NCBI GenBank assembly: GCA_964036195.1
Contig: CAXIWS010000001.1
Span: 1 to 64,000 of the forward strand
Direction: 5' to 3'
Length of the DNA: 64,000 nt
Source of the DNA: Sphaerolaimus hirsutus
Lineage: Eukaryota; Nematoda; Chromadorea; Monhysterida; Sphaerolaimidae
Every line of letters starts with the position of its first letter. Position 1 is the first letter of the stretch. The translations under genes and the position numbers were made by a program. The notes under the pieces were generated by a model. That model was not told the origin of the DNA, did not search any database, and worked only from the letters and a program-made list of their open reading frames with translations. Of the stretch, positions 1 through 11,284 are shown piece by piece.

Positions 1-254
1 GCCGGAAAGCACGATTTTGAAGGTGAAAAACTATAAAAAGGTGCGAAAATTGGTGATTTTGAGCGAAAATTGGGCAAAATTTCTCAAAAACCACTCCAGA
101 TAGATAGATAGCTGAGCGATTTGGGGGGGGGTCTTTGGGGGTAGTAGCCAAAAAATTTGCCTCGGGGTAGATAGATAGCTGAGCGGCTTCGGGATAGATA
201 GATAGCTGGCCGATTTGGGGGGGGGGCAGCCCCCCCCCCCCTAGGAGACCCCTG
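1..254 (-). mobile_element. GATA-repeat/poly-C hAT-like element, right part
   Basis: The interior has ATAGATAGATAGCTGAGCG words and poly-G/poly-C runs. It ends at AGGAGACCCCTG (254). The same interior and end recur at 3395-4094 and 55947-56471; the last copy has a clear 8-bp target duplication. This copy runs off the left edge. Confidence 0.6.
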
Positions 255-1084
255 GGGTTTCCATTGAATCACTTGTGACAAGCTTCGTGACAAGTGACCA
301 GTGAAAACAAATATAAAATGCCTCAGCAAACTGGGAATTTACATCTGTAAAACTGTACGTGGAAAATCACATTCAATCGGGCAGCAATTTACATCGCCCA
401 GCTATATAAAATATCAATTCAAATGTCTCTGCAAGTAATGATTTTGCAAACGTTGTTTTACACACGCAAACCCCCCGGCTAGCGGAGGCACTATGCAAGT
501 TGGTGTCAGTTAGACAAGATAGACCCCAAAGCAAGCGGCCCCACCCCTCACGTTTACGCACATAGTGCTCAACGTCATAGTCATATTCCTGGAAATAGGA
601 GTAGAAGTTTAGGGGTGAAAATTGAGCGAAACCATGCACAACTTTGGCCACGCCCATCGAAACGTGAGTCGTGTTTTTTTAATTAAATAAAATTCAAAAT
701 TGGTTGTTTTTTGGTACTGCACAGCCGACAGGAAAACGGTTGCCGGGAATTTGGGGACTCGTTAAGGCTCCAATGTTCGATTTAAAATGTATGATGCCTG
801 TTACGGACCCGGTCCCAGTTTTTGAAAAAGCGAGTGCACGAAAATTGTTCAACGGAATCCGGGATCATCAAAATATGGAACCGAGCCGTGGCAATGGGTT
901 CACTTCCGCGAGTGAACATGTGACAAGATAACTGGTATGTCATGAGTGGTCAGTCAATTGACAAGTAAACATTGACACTCTTTTCGGCAAAACATTCACT
1001 TGACGATAAAAATACAATTATCAGATCACTTGACTTACAACTTACAGATTCACTCATCACTTACCACTCATCTTGGCACTTGTC
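255..1084. other. No gene recognised
   Basis: This stretch holds scattered CACTTGTC/GACAAGTG words in both orientations (about 268-310 and 925-1084), probably remnants of an old inverted-repeat element that also occurs near 6050-6230. A 75-codon frame at 704-931 is base-balanced, but it has no recognisable motif and no clear splice sites. Confidence 0.3.
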
Positions 1085-1498
1085 CAGGGACGTACGCAGG
1101 ATTTTGAGCGGGGGTGGCGGATTGTATACGGAGCCCGGCGAACGGGGGGGGGCGGCGCCCCCCCCTAAAATTTGGCCCTATAGTAAAGGAATGGAGCCAT
1201 GGCGCTGGCGCCATTTGTAGGCGCTAGCGCCATGGCAGTATTGGCGTTGGCGCCAACATCTACCATATAGGTACCTATTGCTACCTATGTATGGTACTAG
1301 GTCCGCTTTTTGCACTGTTGGGACGCTTTTCTAATGCATTTTGACACCTGAAAATACATATTAAAGAATGGGGGAGGGGATTTGCGCGCTTGCGCGCAAG
1401 AAAATTTTTAAAGTGCCACAAGTTCGCCTCAGAAAAGTGCCATTTCTGGCAAATTTTTCTGTCCGGCCCGGGAACGGGGGGGGGGGGGGGCGGCCGCG

Positions 1499-1535
<37 letters not shown>

Positions 1536-1549
1536 TGCGTACGTCCTTG
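1085..1549. mobile_element. hAT-type MITE, CAGGGACGTACGCAGG ends
   Basis: Ends are CAGGGACGTACGCAGG and CCTGCGTACGTCCTTG. The 8-bp duplication CACTTGTC flanks it at 1077-1084 and 1550-1557. Inside are a GGCGCC-palindrome block (about 1190-1250) and facing G and C homopolymers (1476-1535) that must form a strong hairpin. It lies downstream of the visible NRBP exons. Relatives are at 39362-39728 and in fragments near 4195-4275 and 22835-22911. Confidence 0.8.
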
Positions 1550-1619
1550 CACTTGTCCAACTCTAAAACAAGCCTTTAAAACTCAGGTCACCCAAAATCA
1601 CCCCAAACCCAAGCCCCAC

Positions 1620-4600
1620 CTTCATCAAGTTCCTGTCCAACGTGGCCAGGGTCCTGCTGATCATCTCGTGCGTGACCACCAGCGCGTCGCCTTTGGCAGT
1701 CTGCGGCGGCGGCGGCGCGGCGGCTGGTGCCGCGCCGCCGCCCGCTGCAGCTGCCGCCGCGGCCGCGTCTGCGATGCTGGCGGCAGATTGACTCGACGAT
1801 TGGAAGCCCAGCACGGCCATCTGGGGGAATTGGGGGGGGGGGTGAGGGGGGTTGGGCTGTTTTTGCGACTGGGGGTTTGTTGAATTCGAAACTTTTTAGC
1901 TTGTTATGTAAAAAAATTGTTACGTTACGAGATGCGCGATAACGTACACAAAACGTGACATATGGCCAACACACACTAGTCGACACCGAAATTACGTAAT
2001 GTCAACTAAGAAACACACTAAACATTTTTTAAAGTATCACATAGGAAAATTGACATGGCATAATTGACATGGCATAATTGACAAATATATAGTTGAGACG
2101 AATTTCGATGTCAACTAGTGTGAAAGTGTAAAAAAGCACCTCTAATGCGCACACGCCGAACGAGTAGATGTCGGCGGCGGGAGTGACGGGCGAGTTCACT
2201 GCGAACACAAATTGTTTTTATTTCGGGACGGGCACGGCACTTTTTTGCGCGCAAAAAAAATTAAATGAAAAACTGTTTCAAGGCCATAATTGACTTGATA
2301 AAAGCATAATCAGAATTGCGAAAATGGCCGGGACCGGGACCAAAGTGTTGGGACCTAGATTAGGGTTCAAACGGGACCGCGGTCCCGGTACCCGGTTCGG
2401 CAAAATGTCGGGACTGGGGTGGTCCCGGTCCCAGTACAGACTTTCAAAAAATCCCGGTCCCGGTCCCGACTACCCAGTCCCGATCCCGGTCCCGGAATTT
2501 TTCAGTGGTCCCGACGTCGATGATAAGTGATGGAAAAAATGTCGTTTTTTCCATCCCTTCTACAATTTTTTTTCCAACACTCCTAAATAGTTGCGAGTCA
2601 ACAAATATAGGTATACGAGACAAGCGGTAGTTGTTTGTGATGTTATGTATAGCATTATAAGAGGTGATTTCTGCCAAAAAATACATTTCTAACGACCCAG
2701 TCCCAGTCCCGGTCCGGACAATCCCAGTCCCGGTCCCGACACCACAGTTCTGGTCCTGGTCCCGGTCCCGACATTCAAAATTTCCTGGTCCCGGTCCCGG
2801 TCCCGACCACCCAGTCCCGGTCCCGACATTGGAAAATTTCTGGTCCCGGTCCCGAAAACTGGTCCCGTTTGAACCCTAACCTAGATTAGAAAGTCCAAAG
2901 ACAAAAGACACTATCTTGAATAGACTAACATTCATATTCCGGTGCAATGTAGTGCATGTTTTTGATGTTCTCTCTGAATGTCTTCACGTGGTGATGTATA
3001 GTGTTCGGCGCCACTGCAAAGTGAGGATTGCAATTTGTTTTGTTGGTAATTTACCGCATACAGGAACCCAATTCAATCAGCACGGTGTGTTTTGCAGGAA
3101 ACACAATCGATTAAATAGTAAATGTGTTAAATACGCTGTCACGAGAACAGTTAGCAAAACTGTTCATTGCAGTCGGAACAAAATGACGTCGCAAACGGCT
3201 GGGGCCTCGTACACATGTATTCTCTCTGCGCATGTGGACCCACTGCACATGTAAATCTACCCACAGCGCAAGTAAATCTACCCACTAAACACAGTCGCGA
3301 AGGGCTGTGCACTATTCCGCATGTAAGCCCATCCCGCATGTTGACCCGGAACACATTTAATTATACCTCGCATGTTGAAAATAGGTAATAAAACACATGA
3401 CCTAGTTATTTTTAAGGTGAAAATCTATAAGAAGTATGAAAATTAGGGAATTTTGGGGAAATTTAGGGTAAAATTGCTCAAAAGCGCTCCAGATAGCTGG
3501 ATAATTTGCGGGTGGGGGGGGTGTTCAGGGCAATGTAGCCAAAAAAAATTTGCGCCAGGGATAGATAGATAGCTGGGCGGTTTGGGGTGGTGTTACCCAC
3601 CCCCCTTTCCAGAGGTCTCCAAGATTTTGGCCCTCGCGGGGGCTGGATAGATAGCAAATCGCTCCTCCGGAGGGATAGATAGCTGAAAAATTTTCTGGGG
3701 GGGGGGGGGGGGCTCGCGGGGGCAAAATATATAGTCCATAGAAGGCCGAAAGCGGGAAAAATCGCTAATAATCGGTTAAAAGTGGCCAAGAGTATGTTTA
3801 AAATGGCTAAAAACAGGCATATAACCATGCATTTAGCCGGAGAGCACGATTTTGAAGGTGAAAAACTATAAAAAGGTGTGAAAATTAGTGATTTTTAGCG
3901 AAAATTGGGGCAAAATTTCTCAAAAACCACTCCAGATAGATATATAGCTGAGCGATTTGGGGGGGGGGGGGGCTTTGGGGGTAGAAGCCAACAATTTTGC
4001 CTCGGGATAGATAGATAGCTGAGCGGCCTCCGGGATAGATAGACAGCTGGCGGATTTGGGGGGGGGGCAGCCCCCCCCCCCCTAGGAGACCCCTGCCCCT
4101 TTCTCACCCCTGCAAGCATAATGTGTCCATAATGTGTCTATAATGGGTCTACATGCGGAATGGGCTTTGATGCGGAATGGGCCCTAGCCGTCGCGAAGCC
4201 AGAGTTTTTGAGCGAGGGTGGATTGTATACAGAGCCCGGCAAACGAGGGGGCGGCATCCCCTCCCCCCCAAAAAAAATTGACCCTGTAGCTAGTTTCATA
4301 AGCACAAATCGAAAAACATTACAAAATCTCAGCAAATGCACAGCGCCACTTACCAACGCCAATTTTTATCAATCCGTTTTGCTGTATATAAATCGTGTTG
4401 CAGCTGAGATTTCCGTGAACGATCGGCGGGTCGCACGAATGCAAATAACACAGCGCTGACAAGATTTGTGTGCACCATTTTTTCCATACCTGCGGAAAAA
4501 GTGTGTGTGAGATTTAAGTTCAATAAAATGTGAATTTTGTTACATTTGGAAATGGAAGGGTTGAGAGGACATAAGTTTTGAATTTTTTTTGTATTTTGAG

Positions 4601-6482
4601 TATTGAGCATTTTCTCAAATCAAATCTTTATAATTTGAATCAACTAATATCGCGAACTGTTATAATCAAATATTTATAATCGTATCGAATATAATCGGGA
4701 ACCCTTTACATACTGATGTAATATCAAATATCATTAAATATGTCTACCGAACTACAATAAAAGTAAAACGAACCTTTTCGTTTAAAATTTTACTCTCTTT
4801 TCGAGTGCGCTTCATAAACTGTGATATTGAGCCGGACGACATATATTCAGTTATAAATATTACCTGAAATTCAGAGAAAAAATGTGATATTCAGAGTGAT
4901 TAAAATGAGAACGGGAAAAACACAAAAAAAAGATACAAACTCTGGGTTTCTCCGATTTAATATCCATCCAATATCTGTAAAATGTGACCAAATTCGGGTG
5001 CTGCAGTTGAGTCAAATTGTCAAAAATGGCTCTGATTTTATCCTGAATAAATGGGCAACGAATAAACGATCTCAACACAAAGCGGGACAAAAAACTCCCA
5101 AACCCAACCTCCTGCAGCTTGAGGCTTTTCCTCTCTGAAAACTGGACCTCGTTCCAGACAACTTCGTTGCCCGTCTCGTTGTCCATGGCCAAGTAGGCGG
5201 AGTCTATGCCGGGAACGTCCCGCTGGCGGACTTGTTCCCGCCGTTTCCACCAACGGCCGCATGGCGACTCTTCTAGAACCTCGTCGCCTGTGGAGATGTT
5301 GGATTTAGTGTTGTAAAAATCATTTTTTTAAACGCATTGATGTTAGATGGATTTTTTTTCAAATGTTCAATTCATTTTCAAATTTTTCAAAATTGTCTAA
5401 ATGGGGGTAAAGAGCAAAAATATATATATATGTATGTTAAATGTCACATAATGTATTGTTGTCTATTTTGGTCATTATGTCCGTGGAGTCGTGAGATAGG
5501 ATTTTAAACAGATTTTCTACATAAATTTTTTTTGTCGATTTGATGTATACCAGCTTTTACAGCCGATATTCACACTAACATATCATGGCATATTATTACT
5601 TGGTAGCATGTAGAAATGGAAGGTTTACCACCAAAAAGACAATAGCCAATGAAAACAGCCCTCACTGTCAAATGTAACCGACAATGTAAAATACCTAGTG
5701 CATGTCTACTATAAATTTCGCTTTTCGATTAAAAAAAATAACCATAAATAAATTTCGCTTTCCGTTTCAACCATACAAAAGCTTCCATCAAAAAAAATAA
5801 AACCTTCATCGTCAGAGTCGGACGTGGACACGGGCGCTTTACTAGCAACGCTAGTATGCTGCTGCTGCGGCCCGACTTTAGCGGGCGCTTTGTTTGCATC
5901 GGCTTGGGCGGATTTTGACGCGCCGCCGTTGACAACGGGCGCCGCCCCGCTGCCCGACGCTTGCCCAGCTGCGTGCAGGGTTTTTATGTTGGATTGAATG
6001 TCCTGTTTTTGTAGGGTTTGGGTTGGGATTGTGATTGTGTGAAGGAAACGAGTGAGCCAGTGGAAAAGTGATAAGTGAAAGCTATTGAGTGATAAGTTAA
6101 ATGACGGTTTAATTGAACTTAAAGGACATTTTCATTTGGAAATTCACTTGTCAGTTTTGAATACGCTGAATCGGCTTACCATAATCACTTTACTCATCAC
6201 TTACTAATTTTCTTGTCACTTGTCCACTGAAAGAATTGGCTCCAGTAGTGGGGGTCTGCTTTAAGCGATACTTAAAATCGGAAATGTTGAATAATCGACA
6301 TAAAATACAGAAAAACTTCAAGTACTTTTTCTACACCAGTGGCGAAAATTTCGAAAAAGCACAAAATATCAACACCGAAAAGTCACACCACCACAACCCA
6401 ATTTGGCACAATGCCAAACAAATCGACGCATCACGTCGGGCAACCCACCGCAGTCGGGTCCGTTGGGCACTTTAGTCTCCAT
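1620..6482 (-). CDS. NRBP1: NRBP/Madm-family pseudokinase (partial, 9 exons)
   Basis: Exons on the minus strand: 6482-6435 (tentative start), 6002-5804, 5287-5109, 5042-4941, 4863-4774, 4489-4354, 3013-2930, 2198-2140, 1820-1620. All junctions are AG/GT and phases agree (350 codons without the tentative first exon). Landmarks match animal nuclear receptor-binding protein (Drosophila Madm): an acidic SDSDDEG stretch, SPCGRW, VPGIDSAYLAMDNETG, VVWNEVQFSERK, EYMSSGS, WCTQILSALCYLHSCDPP, VHGNLSCNTIYI, APEYE, ADIYSFGVCALE. It should be catalytically dead: Asn replaces the VAIK lysine (VVWNEV), HGN replaces HRD, and IGVV stands at DFG. The family works as a cytosolic adaptor linked to ER-Golgi traffic and to TSC22/bunched proteins. 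Exon 9 carries an unusual Ala/Pro-rich insert. The C-terminal exons are off the left edge. The exons are GC-rich in an AT-rich background. Family assignment is firm; the first exon is less so. Confidence 0.9.
2361..2878. mobile_element. hAT-type MITE of GGTCCC repeats, in an NRBP intron
   Basis: Ends are TAGGGTTCAAACGGGACC and GGTCCCGTTTGAACCCTA, with duplication ACCTAGAT at 2353-2360 and 2879-2886. The interior is GGTCCC/GGGACC arrays around a core (about 2530-2690) that resembles 63280-63410. It sits between NRBP exons 2930-3013 and 2140-2198. Related ends or arrays occur at about 26500-27222 and 46440-46610. Confidence 0.8.
3205..3375. repeat. GCACATGTAAATCTACCCAC repeat cluster
   Basis: Short diverged copies of a word like GTAAATCTACCCAC and CGCATGTTGACCC lie in an NRBP intron. 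They resemble the TACGCACAAATGCC arrays at 26880-27135 and 45945-46760. Confidence 0.45.
3395..4094 (-). mobile_element. GATA-repeat/poly-C element in an NRBP intron
   Basis: It has the same interior as 1-254 (GCACGATTTTGAAGGTGAAA, GATAGATAGATAGCTG, poly-C) and the same end AGGAGACCCCTG at 4094. It looks like two overlapping or duplicated copies. A degraded fragment of the CAGGGACGTACGCAGG family follows at about 4195-4275. Confidence 0.55.
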
Positions 6483-6489
6483 CCGACTA

Positions 6490-6720
6490 TAATCCGAGGA
6501 CAAAGACGAGTCAAGCGGCGCGGGGGGCGCCGCTCAGCCCGCTATCAATGTCATAATGTAGGGCAAAAGGGGGGGGGCGGGGTAGGGCGCCGCGCGAACG
6601 ACCGCTGCCCGACTGGGCGGGCAAAAGAGCGCGTCTCTTGTCGCTGTGAATGTGATAACTGTCGCGCTGGAGCTGCGAGGAGTGGGGGAGATGTTGCGAC
6701 GTTTTGTTGACGGAAAAACA
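6490..6720 (-). promoter_or_regulatory. CpG-rich putative promoter/5' region of NRBP
   Basis: A GC- and CpG-rich island with several GGCGCC/CGCGCG stretches lies directly upstream of the tentative NRBP start codon (6482, minus strand). Neighbouring intergenic DNA is AT-rich and CpG-poor. The promoter role is inferred from position and composition only. Confidence 0.4.
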
Positions 6721-7430
6721 AACAAAGAAGTCGTAACATAGGGAAAATGTTCGCTGATACACCATATTGGAATTGGGTCGCGTGGGTCGTACTGAGTACC
6801 GGATTTTGCCCGACAGAAATGGTTACGGTATTATCTGTTTGAGCAATTTCTTGCCGAGAAAAGTATTCATATGAGTGTATCGCCGGACGAAATCCAAGCT
6901 TATGATAGGGATTTTTCTTTCAAAGTATGTGGCTGTCACGTTATTCTTGAACAAAACTAGTGAAATGTTGTGATAAACTACAAAGTTATTTCAATGTGAT
7001 GTGGGTTGAAAAAATTCCGCACAAGTGTGACATGAACTTGAAATTTATAACAAAAATATTTGGATACGTAGAGATATGAAAAACTGACGCATAAGCATGA
7101 AAAACAACGTTGTGCCGAATTTTTTTTCGATTCACAGAAAAAAATAATGGTGCTTCAGTCACTGCGGCCACAAAAATAACAGTGTTTGTGCTACGATCGC
7201 CCAGTTAAAAAAATCTTGGAATCGTGATGAAATGTTTCCTTGCGAGTCAGGAAATTGGAAGGTTGAAACGAAATTGTGGGGAGAAAAAGCAATTCATAAA
7301 ATGCACAGCTGACGGACATTTCCGCAAACATGTTGCCACCGCCCACATTGAAAAAATATTCATCTATTCAATCAAGGATAAAAGGAAAAAATGAATCATT
7401 GGCGAAAAGTCGTGGTGTTTAGAAAGAATG
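6721..7430. other. No gene recognised
   Basis: AT-rich DNA without a clear exon, terminal repeat or array. It could include an upstream NRBP 5' UTR exon, but no splice site is persuasive. Confidence 0.25.
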
Positions 7431-7442
7431 TTTTTTTAATAC

Positions 7443-7785
7443 AATATTTCTTAAAATAGAAGAGCGCCGTTCTATTTATCCGCCGTTCTATCGGCTGCCT
7501 TTCTATTTTTTCACACATTTTTCATTTGAAAATGATTTTATGTTTAATGGAACTTGCATCACCTTATATCAGCGCACCAACTTGAATGGTTTGGGCATTA
7601 ATTCCCATATCCACCTTTTTCTTATTTTTGTGTTTTGGCACACTCTATGCCTGCTGTTTTATTGGAGACTGCTATTAAATTTGAGGATGCCATTTCTATT
7701 TTTTTCTTCAGTGCAAAATCGTGACAAAACCTAATTACCGTTCTATTGGAGATGCCCTTCTATTGGAGGTATGCCGTACTAGTAG
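7443..7785. mobile_element. CTATTGGAG-type MITE (degraded)
   Basis: Words such as GCCGTTCTATT and CCGTTCTATTGGAGATGCCC occur at both sides of an AT-rich core. The same organisation occurs at 47045-47491, where TA-flanked ends are visible. Fragments lie at 12370-12435, 45815-45910, 46945-47000 and about 48690-49050. Confidence 0.5.
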
Positions 7786-7899
7786 AAGAAATAAGGTATT
7801 TACAGTATTTTGATGAATAAAGTTCAATGATGAATTCTGTACAAAATTCCCCTATAAAGAAAGCAATGAAAAGCGTGATGAAAAATTTGCTTTTTTATT

Positions 7900-9420
7900 T
7901 ACCGTATTTTCTCGAAATACCACCCCTCGAAATACCCCCCCCCCCTCGTTTGACCCCCCCCCCACTCTCGAGACCACTATGAAACAATCACCCCCCCCCT
8001 CGAAATGCCCCCCTCCCCAAATTGAGTGTAAAGAGAACGTACATGACAAATACTGCAGTTTGTGTTCTGCGTAGTGCAGAACACACGTTAGAACAATGTC
8101 GGAATCACGTTAGAACAGTGTTTATACCATCTACGTACTAATATTAGTCTACAGGAGTCTTTACATGCCAGTTATTGATGCATTTTTCTACCCCAGCGCA
8201 CATCAAAAACAACGATTTTGTACTAGGATTTTAAAAAAGTTCTTGTGAACAGGGTTGGTTTTATAAAAATTCATTTTAGTAAAATTGTATAAAAATTGTA
8301 TAAAAATTTTATTTTATTTTTATTTTATTCTTGTTTCATTGTATTTTATTTTATTTTATTCCCAAAAGTCATTAATAAAATAAAATGACACATTTTACAA
8401 AAATTTTACAAAAATTGTACAAAAATTTTACAAAAAATCAGAATCATGCATGCAAGGCCAAACAAATGTTATAATTAGACCTATACATGAAAAACCTGTG
8501 ACAACCCTTACTTTTCAAAAGTTGCATGCAGTATGTATTGTTAGCTAGCTGCAAGTGTAAAGTTACAATTATTGATAAGAATGGTTTGCATTTTCAGTAG
8601 AAGGACTAGTGGAGTGTGCTGAGCACATTTGTAAAATGTAATGCAATTTGTAAATTGTCTTGACAAATATAAAGTAAAGTGTCAATTCTCATGCAAAATG
8701 TCAAGTGTCACGTCAAATTTCAAGCAAAGTGGAATTGTCATGACAAATGTCATACAAAGTGTAAATTGTGTATCCAAATCTTGTGTTTTTGTATCCATAG
8801 TATGTTTTGTATCCAAACCTTATTTTTTTGTATCCAAATGTTCACATAAGATTTGGATACAACAACAACATAATTTGGATACAAAACATAAGATTTAGAT
8901 ATAAAACATAAGATTTGGACACAATTTACTTGACAATTCATACTTTATTTTTTACATGTCATGACAATTTACACTTGACCTTAGATTTGTCATGACAATT
9001 GACACTTTGCATGACATTTTACATGACATTGGACACTTGACACTTGGGACTGCTCCCAGATCCATGAATAAACAGGTAGAAACTCAAGCAACGAGATAAA
9101 ATTTTACAAAAAATACGAATTTTTATACAATTTTACAAAAATATGAATTTTTATACAATTTTACAAAATTTTTACAAAAATTCAAATTTTTATACAATTT
9201 TTATTTTTATTCTTATATTTTCCATTTTATTTTATTTTATTTTATTCTTGAATATTCCATTTTATTTTTATTTTATTTTTATTTTTTTCTGAGATTTTGC
9301 CAACCCTGCTTGTGAAATAATAACCCCCGCTCGAAATACCCCCCCTCGTTTACCCCCCCCCCCTCTCGGGAGCACTATGAAACAATCACCCCCCGGGGGG
9401 TATTTCGAGGAAATACGGTA
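7900..9420. mobile_element. TACCGTATT MITE, core type B, split by a hAT element
   Basis: Left end TACCGTATTTTCTCGAAATA (7900), right end TATTTCGAGGAAATACGGTA (9420), with TA on both sides. The interior is tandem CTCGAAATACCCCCC words. The type-B core is AAAGAGAACGTACATGACAAA, shared with 10289-10530, 24500-24644, 29879-30329 and 49733-50155. It is interrupted by the element at 8250-9308. Confidence 0.75.
8250..9308. mobile_element. hAT-type foldback, CAGGGTTGGTTTTA family, copy 1
   Basis: Ends are CAGGGTTGGTTTTATAAAAA and TTTTGCCAACCCTG. The duplication CTTGTGAA is perfect at 8242-8249 and 9309-9316. From the ends inward come ATTTTATTTT tracts, then TTTTACAAAAA words, then arrays of TGTCATGACAAATGT, then TATCCAAATCTTATG around the centre, so the element folds on itself over its whole length. 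Copies 2 and 3 are at 43960-45030 and 47655-48676; a fragment is at 25680-25905. Confidence 0.85.
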
Positions 9421-10285
9421 GTTAAATTCTGACTGATCGCACACTGTAAAATGTGCAGTGAGTAGACACTATACAAGACACAGGTTCGAACCGAATAGAC
9501 AAGTTTGTTTTTTATGCTGTGAAGCTGGAATTACAGCTCGACGTAAAATTCAAATGTAAAAGTTCACCGCAAAATTAATTAAATAGAAGTGGATACAGGT
9601 CTCCAATTTGTGATGGACAATATGCTAATCAATACCTCAATTGTGTCCAAAACTCAGCTGAAAGGTCAACTTTTTCTGGAAATATCGAGTTTTCAACGAT
9701 TTTACGTCAAAATTTTTAATTTAAAATTGAGATTGATGTAATGTAATCAATTTTACATTTTCAGTTTACGTTAAGTTGTAATTCTCCAGCTTCAACGCGC
9801 TACCTACGTATACAAACGTGTGAGAAACAGCTCACCGCCATACAAGCAGCCCCCCCCCCCCCAACACGTCAAAACAACGTGGTGACGCACAGAAACCACA
9901 TTCAAGGAACGTTCATTCTTTGTCACCACGTTTGCCTTACATGACACGACGTTGCTTAATCACCGTGTAAACAATACAGCTAAGAAACGTGTTGACGATT
10001 CTTTACATGCTATCATTTTGTCTGGAATTCCATTTGACAGCTAATTTCAACATTTATTTTGTAAAAGAAGGTAAAGGTAGTAGTAAAAGGTAGGGCTGGG
10101 TCAATAGAATATAAAACGTATACTCCAGTAACATTACACCCTGCACGCGTGGTTCCCGCTGGAAGCGTGCCAAATATTTTTCCACGCATGTGATTTTTAT
10201 AAGAAGTTGAAAGAATTCATCTCAGTTATAACGTGATACGTTAACTTATTCACAACAATGATTTTTTCATATTTTATACAAAAAT
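9421..10285. other. No gene recognised
   Basis: AT-rich intergenic DNA. The stretch 9480-9800 has partly palindromic AGCTGGAATTACAGCTCGAC-like ends (near 9528 and 9770-9792), possibly an old foldback. Confidence 0.25.
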
Positions 10286-10288
10286 AGC

Positions 10289-10530
10289 ATGCTTTATGAT
10301 TATTGGCACGCTTCCAACGTGAGACATAAATCAGTACGACGGCAGAGTATCATGTTCACCGAGTATACCTCAAAATTTCCCTTTTCAAAATCACAAACCG
10401 CGGTATTCTTCGTGTACATCCTCTTTACACTCAACTTGGGTGGGGGCATTTCGAGGGGGGTTATTATTTCCTCATCAATATTTTAGGGGGGTATTTCGAG
10501 GCAGGGGGTTAATTCGAGGTAATACGGTCA
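10289..10530. mobile_element. TACCGTATT MITE, type B, left end missing
   Basis: The type-B core (TGTACATCCTCTTTACACTC) is followed by GGGGGTATTTCGAGG words and the right end TTCGAGGTAATACGGT. No left terminus was found. Confidence 0.55.
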
Positions 10531-10607
10531 TCAACTTTTTCACCGTTTCACTTGTATGCTAGGTATCCATGTTTATATTCATATAGGTAGTAATTATGTG
10601 TAAGGTA

Positions 10608-10874
10608 TACCGTATTTCCTCGAATTACCCCCCGGGTGTTTATTTTTTCAGAGTGGAAATTTTGAGAGAAAAACGTGAAGAATGCAACAATAACCACCAT
10701 TTATAAGTTTTTACAGCCTTATATAAGGATGTAGATGGTATAAACGAAGTTATAACGTAACACAGTAAGTGTTTTGAACGTCTGTAATGCATTTCCCGGA
10801 CCACAAATACATAGTGCCCATTTTGAGGGGGGTATTTCGAGGGGGGGGGGGGGGTATTTCGAGGAAATACGGTA
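10608..10874. mobile_element. TACCGTATT MITE, type B, short copy
   Basis: Left end TACCGTATTTCCTCGAATTA (10608) and right end TTTCGAGGAAATACGGTA (10874), TA on both sides, C- and G-rich subterminal words, reduced core. Confidence 0.7.
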
Positions 10875-10912
10875 ATACCTATTTATAACCTGAGTGAACT
10901 AATAGTTCATCA

Positions 10913-11015
10913 GTGATGGAAAACAAAAAAATGGCGCCAATCACCAGGGGCGCCATAAACTGCAACGTGAAAATGGCGTTGCGCCATGGCATCTTTTCGA
11001 TCACTAATTATTTAG
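10913..11015. mobile_element. Small GGCGCC-type MITE
   Basis: It begins CAGTGATGGAAAAC and ends TTTTCGATCACTA, with ATGGCGCC/GGCGCCAT inside. It matches the TAGTGATGG family at 14261, 36906, 52757 and 53934. No clean target duplication is visible. Confidence 0.5.
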
Positions 11016-11284
11016 GTATTTATTTCAGAATCTTAGAAAAGATATCATACCTAAATAGGTATTTATATTACTGCATCTCATAAAAAGTTTTATTCTAGGG
11101 CAAATCAAATCATTTACCTACTTCAATGTGACCATTACTCGTTCTGGTTGTCTTGCCCAAAAAAATTAGCGGCTCCTGTTTAATTGCCAAAAAGTTGTTG
11201 ACATAATGGAGTGTGACTGTTTTTACAGGCAACTGATAAGAGCGTTATTTATACGTTATAATTTTGAATAGTTAAATATGTTCG

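Noticed and set aside
704..931. 75-codon ORF MFFGTAQPTGKRLPGIWGLV...
   Set aside because: Composition is not low-complexity, but there is no motif, no splice context and no paralogue in the window; too little to call a gene.
1368..1883. 171-codon plus-strand ORF
   Set aside because: It is made of a poly-C-derived poly-Pro stretch in a transposon end plus the antisense of NRBP exon 9.
9482..9500. GGTTCGAACC, like a tRNA T-loop
   Set aside because: No matching acceptor stem, D-arm or anticodon arm at the required spacing upstream.
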